Source: Lachnospiraceae bacterium (lineage in GTDB: Bacteria; Bacillota; Clostridia; Lachnospirales; Lachnospiraceae). From it: DNA of 64,000 nucleotides. This document shows, one piece after another, positions 52,831 to 60,545 of this stretch; the first letter of the stretch is position 1, and each line of letters begins with the position of its first letter. The notes under the pieces were generated by a model, which worked only from the letters and a program-made list of their open reading frames with translations, did no database searches and was not told the DNA's origin. The DNA lies in contig SVDL01000001.1 in assembly GCA_015057835.1 (NCBI GenBank), forward strand, positions 1-64,000, read 5' to 3'. The position numbers and the translations under genes are program-made.

Positions 52831-53028
52831 GATTCAGGAATAATTTCGATTACAAACTCCCCAAATATATCCGTTCCGGTTACATTCCCGGAAAAAATCT
52901 TATCATGACTTTCGAAGCCGAGAATCATTCTCTTGATGTACAGCTCGCAGATACATTGGCCAGGCATTATTTCTGTTAACAAGGATGTTACTGCATGTTC
53001 AACTATCGTGATTCAGCTGCGGTTTCGT
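52831..53028. other. Intergenic stretch with a possible decayed coding fragment
   Basis: The 198 bases between ykoC and the GH13 gene show no terminator or promoter that I can support. On the minus strand, an open stretch (about 52840-52982) encodes a protein-like run with GQCICELYIKRMILGFE and VTGTDIFGEFVIEIIPES but no ribosome site or known motif. It may be a remnant. Confidence 0.3.
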
Positions 53029-54345
53029 TCACATCGGACAGAAAATCTCCCCACTGTTCGCAGGAATCTTAACACTCATGCCTCCGTTTTCGGAAGTGTA
53101 TTCATGCCCATGCAATGCACCGCGGTAAATGCCGTCGCCGCAGCGGATCCACATCTCATTTTCCTGCTCATCATTGTTGACGGCAATGATGAGGTGCCCC
53201 CTTCGGAACGCGTACTGGCGTGTTGTGAGGATCAGTTGTTCATAGTCGCCGGCGGCAAGATCATTTTCTTTATGATAGAGTCCGGCAAGTTTTTTGATCA
53301 GCTCATAAGGCTCTCTTCTCTGCTGCAGAAGTTCGCACAGATTCAGGCAGGGACGAAGAGAATCGTCCGATCCCTTTTCTTTCTTTCCTTCGATGGCGAA
53401 TTCCGAGCCGTAATAAAGAGACGGAATGCCCGGAAGCGCGAAAAGAAGAATGTGGACGGGCTCAAAATTCGCTTTGTTATCCAGCTTGTTATAGATCCTT
53501 TCGACGTCGTGGTTGTCCACGAAGCGGTACAGCGCGCGCGGGTCGATCCCGTTCTGCATGGAACGGTTCAGCGTATGCGCGATTTCAAAATAATTGTGGT
53601 CATTGTGGCCGCTCCACAGCGCTTTGTGCATGGCGTAATCGGTGACGGAATGGAGCATTTCGGGGTTCAGCCAGCGCTGATATTCGCCGTGAATGACTTC
53701 TCCCATGAGCCAGAAATCCGGCTTGACTGCATTTGCCACGCCGCGCAGATCTCTCATAAATCCGAAATCCAGAACGTCAGCGGCGTCGAGACGGAGGCCG
53801 TCGATGTCGAATTCATTTACCCAGAAACGGACCGTGTCGAAGAGGTACTCCCGGACTTCAGGATTCCACACGTTCAGCTTGGCGAGCATGTTGTGACCGC
53901 CCCAGTTGTCGTAGGAAAAACCGTCGTTATATTCATTGTTGTTCCAGAAATTAACATTGCAGTACCAGTCGCGGTAAGCGGACTGCTCCCTGTTTTCGCG
54001 CAGGTCGCGGAACGCAAAAAAGTCACGGCCGGTGTGGTTGAAAACGGCGTCCAGGATCACCCGGATCCCTGCCGCATGACATTCTTTTACAAAGTTTTTC
54101 AGGTCTTCATTTGTGCCGAGCCGGCGGTCCACCATCCGGTAATCCGTCGTGTCGTAGCCGTGGCTTCCGGATTCAAAAATCGGACCGATGTAGAGGCCTG
54201 TGACGCCAAGATCTTTCAGGTGCAGGATCCAGGGGAGCAGGTTCATGAGGCGGTGTTCGGTATCTTTATATTCATTGATCTTTGCCGCGCCGGTCAGTCC
54301 CAGCGGGTAAATGTGATAAAAAACAGATTCTTTGTACCAGTGCAT
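53029..54345 (-). CDS. GH13-family alpha-amylase-type enzyme (neopullulanase/maltodextrinase-like)
   Basis: The protein has 438 residues, a single-barrel form without the N-terminal domain of cyclomaltodextrinases. The four GH13 regions are visible: DAVFNHTG, GLRLDAADV (nucleophile Asp), GEVIHG (acid Glu) and FVDNHDVER (transition-state Asp). It has no signal peptide and likely acts on maltodextrins or glycogen in the cytoplasm. The neighbouring glgB suggests glycogen or alpha-glucan metabolism. GAGAATT precedes the ATG. Confidence 0.9.
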   Translation of the reverse strand: MHWYKESVFYHIYPLGLTGAAKINEYKDTEHRLMNLLPWILHLKDLGVTGLYIGPIFESGSHGYDTTDYRMVDRRLGTNEDLKNFVKECHAAGIRVILDAVFNHTGRDFFAFRDLRENREQSAYRDWYCNVNFWNNNEYNDGFSYDNWGGHNMLAKLNVWNPEVREYLFDTVRFWVNEFDIDGLRLDAADVLDFGFMRDLRGVANAVKPDFWLMGEVIHGEYQRWLNPEMLHSVTDYAMHKALWSGHNDHNYFEIAHTLNRSMQNGIDPRALYRFVDNHDVERIYNKLDNKANFEPVHILLFALPGIPSLYYGSEFAIEGKKEKGSDDSLRPCLNLCELLQQRREPYELIKKLAGLYHKENDLAAGDYEQLILTTRQYAFRRGHLIIAVNNDEQENEMWIRCGDGIYRGALHGHEYTSENGGMSVKIPANSGEIFCPM

Positions 54346-54362
54346 AATTCTCCTTTTTACTG

Positions 54363-54978
54363 ATCAGACAGTTTGACACAGTTGATCTGTCAGTTTGACA
54401 CACTGCTGATCTGTCAGTCCGATAAAGGCTGATGAGCAGTTTTGATTATTGCAGCTCTGCCAGCCGGACATGCCGTAATCGCCATCTTACAATTATTGTG
54501 GGAGAAATGCAAATGAAAAGTGAATCAATGAAGAATAATTGTTATACAGACATAAAAACTCACGCGGGACGCCTGATGATTTGTTTGGAAAAATAATGCC
54601 TACAACGAAAAAGAAGTAACAATAATACAGGTTTTACCTTCTCAAATTATCCTTATAATCAAGTTTTTTATCATGTTTTTTATTATTTTGGAGAAAAAAC
54701 GGGATTGCTCCAAAAAAGACACCCAAAATAAACCTATTATTGGTTGTCATTTTTACTATCAAAATCATATAGTTCCAAAGATTAACATAATCATGAATTA
54801 TGTTAACAAGCTATCATCCTACAAGTCCCCTTTTCGTTACCATTTTTTATTTTCACTTTTATTTGTTCCAATAGTTCTCCAGTCTATTCCTTTCAAATAA
54901 AAAACACCGTGGTCAGAATAACCACGGTGTTTCGTGAATAAAAGTCACTAATAACAGTTTTTAGAATCGATTGATATT
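54363..54978. other. AT-rich non-coding island between the GH13 gene and glgB
   Basis: This gap of about 630 bases holds three features. Near 54365-54440 there are short direct repeats of GATCTGTCAGTTTGACACA type. From about 54480 to 54900 the DNA is much richer in A and T (about two thirds by eye) than the rest of the window. A 75-residue open frame (54673-54900, plus strand) is hydrophobic, Lys/Phe/Ile-rich and has no clear ribosome site; I do not call it a gene. The stretch ends in the glgB terminator. Confidence 0.5.
54899..54935 (-). terminator. Terminator of glgB
   Basis: A perfect 12-bp stem (54902-54913 with 54921-54932, arm AAACACCGTGGT) is followed on the minus strand by TTTTTTATTTG. 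It lies about 45 bases beyond the glgB stop. Confidence 0.88.
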
Positions 54979-56895
54979 TCAGATATAATCAAACTTAAAC
55001 ACATAAGCCCCGTAAGCCGGAAGCTTAAATCCGATCGAATACGGCCTGCCGTCGCACTCCGACTTTTTGGACATGCGCACCAGCTTGTCTTTGCTCGTCA
55101 GGACCTTCGCTGCGCCTGGGCCGCCGGTGCCAAGGACCAGGGAGAATCTTCCCTTGACCGGAACGCCGACCCGGAAGTCGTCGTAGGCGATCGGTGTGAA
55201 GTTGATGACGAAAAGCAGGTTGTTCTTGCCGTCCAGGGATTTTCTCATGAACGAGTAAATGCTGCGGTAGTTGTCGTCCGCATTGATCCACTCAAATCCG
55301 CGCGGATCGTAGTCTGTCTCGTACAGCGCCGGATATCTCCTGTAGAGGCGGTTCAGTGCGCGCACGTAGTACTGCAGGCTCCGGTTCTGCTCATCCTCAA
55401 GGACGAACCAGTCAAGTTCACGGGCTTCGCTCCATTCGCGGTGCTGGCCGAATTCCTGTCCCATGAACAGGAGCTTCTTCCCCGGATGTCCGGTCATAAA
55501 GGTGTAGCCGGCGCGGAGATTGGCGAATTTATCTCCCATAAGACCCGGCATCTTTTCAAGCATGGAGCACTTAAGGTGTACGACCTCATCGTGGGAAAGG
55601 ACCAGGATATAGCGCTCACTGTAGGCATAGGAAGTGGAAAATGTCATCTTATGATGATTGTCCTTCCGGAAAAACGGATCGAGCTTCATATACTCCAGGA
55701 AATCATTCATCCAGCCCATGTTCCATTTCATGGAGAATCCGAGTCCGTCATCCTCCGGCTTCCCGGTAATTCTCGGAAATGCCGTCGACTCTTCCGCGAT
55801 CATGACAGCGCCTTTGTTTCTGCCGAGGATCAGCGAGTTGAGGTGTTTAAAGAATTCGATCGCCTCGAGGTTATAGTTTCCGCCGTACTCATTTGCGACC
55901 CATTCCCCGTCCTTGCGGTTGTAGTCGAGATAGAGCATCGAAGCGACGGCGTCCACACGCAGGCCGTCGATGTGCATGTTCTCGATCCAGAAGAGCGCGC
56001 TCGCGATCAGGAAATTCTTGACTTCCAGGCGGCTGTAGTCAAATACCTTCGTCCCCCATTCCTTATGCTCGCCCTTGCGCGTATCCGCATATTCATACAG
56101 CGGTGCGCCGTCGAAATCAGCCAGGCCGTGGGCATCTCTCGGAAAATGCGCGGGCACCCAGTCAAGGATCACGCCGATTCCCTTCTCATGGAGATAATTG
56201 ACCATGTACTGGAAATCCTCCGGCGTTCCGTAGCGGGACGTCGGCGCGAAATAGCCCGTGACCTGATAGCCCCAGGAGCCGTCGAACGGATACTCCTCGA
56301 TGCCCATGAGTTCCACATGCGTGTAGCTCATTTCCTTGCAGTAATCGGCGATCGCCTCCGCAAATTCACGATATGTGTAGCATCCCTCGATCCCTTCCTC
56401 AAAGAAGGGATGCTTCATCCAGGAGCCGATATGGCATTCGTAGATCAGCATCGGGTCCTTCTCGATGTCGAAGGACTTGCGGGCCTTCATCCATTTGTCA
56501 TCCGTCCATTTGAGTTCGGAAATATCACAGATCACCGAAGCCGTTCCCGGACGGAGCTCCGCGTGGTTGGCAAACGGATCCGCCTTGTACAGTTCCTGTC
56601 CGCCGGAGCCGATAATGAAATACTTATACTTCTGCCCGACTGCCGCGCCGGAAATGAAGCATTCCCAGACACCGAGATCGCCGGTCCAGACCATCGGATC
56701 CGCCTGCGTATCCCAGCCGTTGAAATCACCGACGACCGAAACGGACTTCGCATGCGGCGCCCAGACGGCAAAATAGATTCCTTCCTGTCCGTCTTTTACG
56801 GCTGTGTGGGAACCGAGTTTATTGTAGATATCGTAGTGGGTAGCATGTCCGAACAGATACTGGTCGTAGTCGGTAAAATGATATTCTTTTCTCAT
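54979..56895 (-). CDS. glgB: 1,4-alpha-glucan branching enzyme
   Basis: The protein has 638 residues. An N-terminal CBM48 domain (about 20-110, with YFAVWAPHAKSVSVVGDFNGWD) is followed by the GH13 barrel: VILDWVPAHFP, GLRVDAVASMLYLDY (nucleophile Asp), IAEESTAFP (acid Glu) and LSHDEVVH (Asp). It forms alpha-1,6 branches in glycogen. AAGGACAG precedes the start. A promoter with TTGTCA and TATGAT lies upstream. No other glycogen genes are adjacent apart from the GH13 enzyme. Confidence 0.96.
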   Translation of the reverse strand: MRKEYHFTDYDQYLFGHATHYDIYNKLGSHTAVKDGQEGIYFAVWAPHAKSVSVVGDFNGWDTQADPMVWTGDLGVWECFISGAAVGQKYKYFIIGSGGQELYKADPFANHAELRPGTASVICDISELKWTDDKWMKARKSFDIEKDPMLIYECHIGSWMKHPFFEEGIEGCYTYREFAEAIADYCKEMSYTHVELMGIEEYPFDGSWGYQVTGYFAPTSRYGTPEDFQYMVNYLHEKGIGVILDWVPAHFPRDAHGLADFDGAPLYEYADTRKGEHKEWGTKVFDYSRLEVKNFLIASALFWIENMHIDGLRVDAVASMLYLDYNRKDGEWVANEYGGNYNLEAIEFFKHLNSLILGRNKGAVMIAEESTAFPRITGKPEDDGLGFSMKWNMGWMNDFLEYMKLDPFFRKDNHHKMTFSTSYAYSERYILVLSHDEVVHLKCSMLEKMPGLMGDKFANLRAGYTFMTGHPGKKLLFMGQEFGQHREWSEARELDWFVLEDEQNRSLQYYVRALNRLYRRYPALYETDYDPRGFEWINADDNYRSIYSFMRKSLDGKNNLLFVINFTPIAYDDFRVGVPVKGRFSLVLGTGGPGAAKVLTSKDKLVRMSKKSECDGRPYSIGFKLPAYGAYVFKFDYI

Positions 56896-56955
56896 TTCTG
56901 CTGTCCTTCCGAATAGATTATTATCGTCCCGATGGACGGGTCCATATGTACTTTT

Positions 56956-56984
56956 ATCATAGCATTTTCCGAGGCCGATGACAA
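56956..56984 (-). promoter_or_regulatory. Promoter of glgB
   Basis: On the minus strand TTGTCA (56979-56984) is 17 bases from TATGAT (56956-56961), which is preceded by TGC, an extended -10. It lies 60 bases before the glgB start. Confidence 0.75.
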
Positions 56985-57068
56985 CGATGCGGCAGGGAGA
57001 AATCTATACATTCCGTCATTAAGCGGAGAATGCTGCTGTGTTGAATCGTTACACAAAGAAATGACTTC

Positions 57069-57956
57069 TCAGATCTCAAAGAGATCCCTTGTATTCCTCA
57101 TCGTCTGCTCCGTGACTTCCCTCACGGAGATCCCCCTGATGGACGCGATCTCCTCCGCCACATACGCCAGCATGCGGGAGTCGTTCCGCTTTCCGCGGAA
57201 CGGGGTCGGGGAGAGATACGGGCAGTCCGTCTCGAGCACCAGGTTTTCCAGCGGGACCGCGCGGACCACTTCTTTGAGTTTTTTCGCGTTTTTATAAGTT
57301 ACGACGCCGCCTATTCCAAGCATAAATCCCATATCGGCATACATTCTGGCGTGCTCGGCGGAATAGGAATAGCAGTGAATGATCCCCGGACACGCAGCAT
57401 GTTGCAGCCCCCTGCGCGCCCGGACCGCTGCCTCGATTGCCTGCGCATGTGCCTTTACTGTATTCATCGTGTCCTCTGCCGCTTCCCGGGAGTGCACAAT
57501 GATCGGCAGCCCGTGCCGGACAGCCATGTCGATCTGCCTCCGGAAACCGGCGATCTGGACATCTCTCGCCTCTTTGTTCCAGTAATAATCGATGCCGATC
57601 TCACCCACGGCGACGATTTTCGGCTCCTCGAGCAGGCGCTCCATATAAGCCTCCGTCTCCGGCGTCAGATCCGCGATCTCATCCGGGTGCAGTCCGATGG
57701 CCCCGTAAATAAAATCGTACCGCCGCGTGAGGTCCATGACCTTGTCAAGACTGTCCCGTTCCGCCGCAATGTCAACGATCGTGCGGATCCTGTATTCCGG
57801 TTCCCCGCCCTCTGCCGCGTGCTCCTTCGGCAGCTCCTCCGGCTTCTCTTTCAACGGCTTATCAAAACCCGCATGCATCGCCGCAAGGACCGCATCCCGG
57901 TCCCCGTCGAACTGTTCCGCGTGGTAATGGGCGTGTGTGTCAAATATTTCCAGCAT
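57069..57956 (-). CDS. tatD: TatD-family metal-dependent hydrolase/deoxyribonuclease
   Basis: The protein has 295 residues. Metal ligands are in FDTHAHYH, GEIGIDYYW, IVHSREA, IIHCYSYS and ETDCPYLSP, the full TatD set. A glutamate-rich insert (about 32-55, KPLKEKPEELPKEHAAEGGE) interrupts the usual loop after the first strand. The family acts as 3'-5' nuclease in DNA repair or RNA turnover. It follows metG on the same strand, a common pairing in Firmicutes. Confidence 0.94.
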   Translation of the reverse strand: MLEIFDTHAHYHAEQFDGDRDAVLAAMHAGFDKPLKEKPEELPKEHAAEGGEPEYRIRTIVDIAAERDSLDKVMDLTRRYDFIYGAIGLHPDEIADLTPETEAYMERLLEEPKIVAVGEIGIDYYWNKEARDVQIAGFRRQIDMAVRHGLPIIVHSREAAEDTMNTVKAHAQAIEAAVRARRGLQHAACPGIIHCYSYSAEHARMYADMGFMLGIGGVVTYKNAKKLKEVVRAVPLENLVLETDCPYLSPTPFRGKRNDSRMLAYVAEEIASIRGISVREVTEQTMRNTRDLFEI

Positions 57957-58040
57957 CTTTTCTTTCCTTTAAAAAACTTCCGTCCGGGCTATTGTCATCT
58001 TTGCGCTTCGAAAAATGCGCTGAAACGCAGCCTGCTGTTT

Positions 58041-58076
58041 CAAAAAACGGCTGCGAAATGAAACCATCCCGCAGCC
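58041..58076 (-). terminator. Terminator after metG
   Basis: GGCTGCG (58049-58055) pairs with CGCAGCC (58070-58076) and is followed on the minus strand by GTTTTTTG. It separates metG from tatD, so readthrough would be needed for co-expression. Confidence 0.7.
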
Positions 58077-58113
58077 ATTCGCGTTTTTTATCATTTTCCG
58101 GCTTTCCCGGCGA

Positions 58114-60210
58114 TCAGCAGATCACCGATCCCGCCGGCATTTCCGGATCCGCCGGGCTCATAAGCGCCAGCTTTCCGTCCGGGCTCTCCGCGCACAGAAG
58201 CATGCCCTCCGAAAGGAGCCCCGCCATTTTCCGAGGCTTCAGGTTCACAAGGACCATGACCTTTCTGCCGACCATTTCTTCCGGCGTGTAATATTTCTGA
58301 ATACCGGAGCAGATCTGCACGACTTTCCCGCCGATCTTCACCTGGGAGCAGAGCAGCTTCTCGGAGTTTTCGACTTTTCTGCACTCGAGGATCTCTCCGA
58401 CCGCAAACTGCAGCTTATCAAAATCATCATATTTGATAAGGGGTTTCGCGCCGTCTTCCCCTTCTCCCGCGGCATTCTCTGTCTCCGCGGCCTTCGCAGC
58501 TTCCGCTTTGGCTTTCGCCGCCGCTTTCTTGGCCGCCTTTTCGGCTTTCTTTTTCTCGCGCTCCGCCTTGGCAGCCGCTTCCGCTTCCGCAGCGTCGTCT
58601 ACGAAAGTGCCGGGATGGCGCTCATTGACTTTGGCAGCCAGTTCTTTGATATCCATGCGCGCGAACAGGATCTCCGGCTGATCGGTGACCTTGTTTCCGT
58701 CCGGATATTTGCCCCATTTCGCGAGGTCGTCGTATTCCGGCGCCGTCACATTGATCTGCGCAAAGATCTTTTCCGCAGTCTCAGGCATAAACGGGGCGAC
58801 CAGTGCCGTTCCGGTGTAAATGCCCTCGAGCAGGTTGTAGAGCACGGCTTTCAGCCGGTCCTGCTTCGCCTCGTCCTTCGCGAGTTTCCATGGTTCTGTC
58901 TCGTCGATGTATTTGTTGCAGCGCTTGAACAGGTTGAAGATCTCGGTCAGGGAGTCCGCAACGCGCAGCTGTTCCATTTTCTCCGCGACTTTTCCGATGG
59001 TGCCGGTGACGACCGCCCGGAGATCATCGTCCACTGCCTTCTCCTCCTCGCTGAAAGAGGCCTCGAAGGCCGCCGGGCTGGTTACCGCGCCGCCGAAATA
59101 TTTATTTGTCATGGCGATCGTCCGGTTGACGAGGTTGCCGAGGGTATTTGCGAGATCCGAGTTCATGCGCTCGACCATGAGTTCCCAGGAAATGACGCCG
59201 TCATTTTCAAACGGCATTTCATGCAGCACGAAATAACGGACCGCGTCCACGCCGAAAATATCCACGAGTTCGTCCGCGTAGAGGACATTTCCCTTGGATT
59301 TGCTCATCTTGCCGCTGCCCTGCAGGAGCCACGGATGTCCGAACACCTGCTTCGGAAGCGGGACGTCCAGGGACATCAGGAAGATCGGCCAGTAAATGGT
59401 ATGGAAACGGATAATATCCTTGCCGATCAGATGCAGGTCCGCCGGCCAGTACTTCTTAAAGCGCTCCGTGCCCTCTCCTTCCGCGTCATAGCCGATGCCG
59501 GTGATGTAGTTTGTCAGCGCGTCGAGCCAGACGTAGACGACATGATCCGGATCGAAATCCACCGGGATGCCCCATTTGAAGGAAGTGCGGGAGACGCACA
59601 GATCCTGGAGGCCCGGCAGAAGGAAATTGTTCATCATCTCGTTCTTGCGGGAGACCGGCTGAATGAACTCCGGATGTTTATTGATGTGATCGATCAGGCG
59701 GTCGGCGTATTTGCTCATTTTAAAGAAGTACGCCTCTTCCTTCTCAAGTGAGACCGGGCCGCCGCAGTCCGGACAGCATCCGTCCACAAGCTGCGCCTCC
59801 GTAAAGAAGGATTCGCAGGCGGTGCAGTACCATCCCGAGTATTCTCCTTTATAGATGTCGCCCTTGTCGTACATCTTTTTGAACATTTTCTGGACCTGTT
59901 TCTCGTGATAGTCGTCCGTCGTGCGGATGAATTTGTCATAGGACGTGTTCATGAGATCCCAGATTCTCTTGATCTCGGCCGCTGTCTCGTCGACAAACGC
60001 CTTCGGCGCTTTTCCGGCGTCCTGCGCTTTATTCTCGATCTTCTGACCGTGCTCATCGGTACCGGTCTGAAAGAACACGTCGTATCCCTCCAGTCTCTTG
60101 TATCTTGCGATGGCATCCGCGAGGACGATCTCGTAGGTATTGCCGATATGCGGTTTGCCCGACGCGTACGCGATCGCGGTCGTCAGATAGTAAGGTCCTT
60201 TGTTGCTCAT
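58114..60210 (-). CDS. metG: Methionine-tRNA ligase
   Basis: The protein has 698 residues. The HIGH-like motif is ASGKPHIGN, the zinc knuckle is CTACESFF...CCPDCGG, and the KMSKS loop is GKMSKSKGN. The anticodon-binding domain is followed by a Lys/Ala/Glu-rich linker (about 548-590) and a C-terminal tRNA-binding (Trbp111-like) domain (about 600-698, with LEC-RKVENSEKLL and SEGMLL). It charges tRNA-Met in the cytoplasm. No T-box was found upstream; an extended -10 (TGCTATAAT, 60269-60277 on the minus strand) lies before the start. Confidence 0.97.
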   Translation of the reverse strand: MSNKGPYYLTTAIAYASGKPHIGNTYEIVLADAIARYKRLEGYDVFFQTGTDEHGQKIENKAQDAGKAPKAFVDETAAEIKRIWDLMNTSYDKFIRTTDDYHEKQVQKMFKKMYDKGDIYKGEYSGWYCTACESFFTEAQLVDGCCPDCGGPVSLEKEEAYFFKMSKYADRLIDHINKHPEFIQPVSRKNEMMNNFLLPGLQDLCVSRTSFKWGIPVDFDPDHVVYVWLDALTNYITGIGYDAEGEGTERFKKYWPADLHLIGKDIIRFHTIYWPIFLMSLDVPLPKQVFGHPWLLQGSGKMSKSKGNVLYADELVDIFGVDAVRYFVLHEMPFENDGVISWELMVERMNSDLANTLGNLVNRTIAMTNKYFGGAVTSPAAFEASFSEEEKAVDDDLRAVVTGTIGKVAEKMEQLRVADSLTEIFNLFKRCNKYIDETEPWKLAKDEAKQDRLKAVLYNLLEGIYTGTALVAPFMPETAEKIFAQINVTAPEYDDLAKWGKYPDGNKVTDQPEILFARMDIKELAAKVNERHPGTFVDDAAEAEAAAKAEREKKKAEKAAKKAAAKAKAEAAKAAETENAAGEGEDGAKPLIKYDDFDKLQFAVGEILECRKVENSEKLLCSQVKIGGKVVQICSGIQKYYTPEEMVGRKVMVLVNLKPRKMAGLLSEGMLLCAESPDGKLALMSPADPEMPAGSVIC

Positions 60211-60268
60211 TTTTTATGTCCTCCATATTCCGCGCGACAAATGGGCCGCGCTGTAATAATTAAGCCTC

Positions 60269-60277
60269 ATTATAGCA
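60269..60277 (-). promoter_or_regulatory. Extended -10 promoter of metG
   Basis: On the minus strand TGCTATAAT is a perfect extended -10 about 60 bases before the metG ATG. The -35 region is poor. Confidence 0.6.
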
Positions 60278-60332
60278 TAAAGTAAGCGGGAGTGAGAACG
60301 AATTCATTCGAGATTATTATTCTAATTTGGGA

Positions 60333-60532
60333 GCCGCAGGCCTCCTCCTTTGCTCACGCGTCGTCCCCCGGAGCCCATGAATAACGGAGCTCAAAGAAGT
60401 AAAAAGTGCACCGCACTTTTTCTTAACACGCTCGCCGCTAAGGCATCCTAAGGGATCTTCCCGCAAGCGGGCCCCTCCTTAGGATCATTCCGGGCTCCTT
60501 TGGCGAAAGTCGCGCAGGAGGAGGCCGGCGGC
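60333..60532 (-). repeat. Core-palindrome element, copy 4, with nested inserts
   Basis: Read on the minus strand, the left core is at 60489-60504 and the right core at 60358-60376, identical to the other copies. The outer stem is GCCGCAGGCCTCCTCC (60333-60348) with GGAGGAGGCCGGCGGC (60517-60532). The loop is about 110 bases, far longer than in the other copies: it has lost GACGCTTGT and contains the AAAAGTGC hairpin (60401-60430) and a nested CCTAAGG...CCTTAGG palindrome. It lies between metG and the DUF2298 gene. Confidence 0.75.
60401..60430. repeat. AAAAGTGC hairpin repeat, copy 2
   Basis: AAAAGTGC and GCACTTTT arms are followed by CTTAACACG, matching the copy at 42271-42300 at all but a few positions. 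It sits inside the fourth core-palindrome element, so it looks like a later insertion. Confidence 0.65.
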
Positions 60533-60545
60533 ATAAATCCGCTCC

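Noticed and set aside
52933..54363. 476-codon plus-strand frame opposite the GH13 gene
   Set aside because: The opposite strand encodes all four GH13 motifs; this frame is a shadow.
54673..54900. 75-codon open frame in the AT-rich island
   Set aside because: No ribosome binding site, composition typical of AT-rich non-coding DNA, no recognisable domain; kept only as part of the island.
55441..56916. 491-codon plus-strand frame opposite glgB
   Set aside because: Antisense to glgB; no ribosome site or motif.
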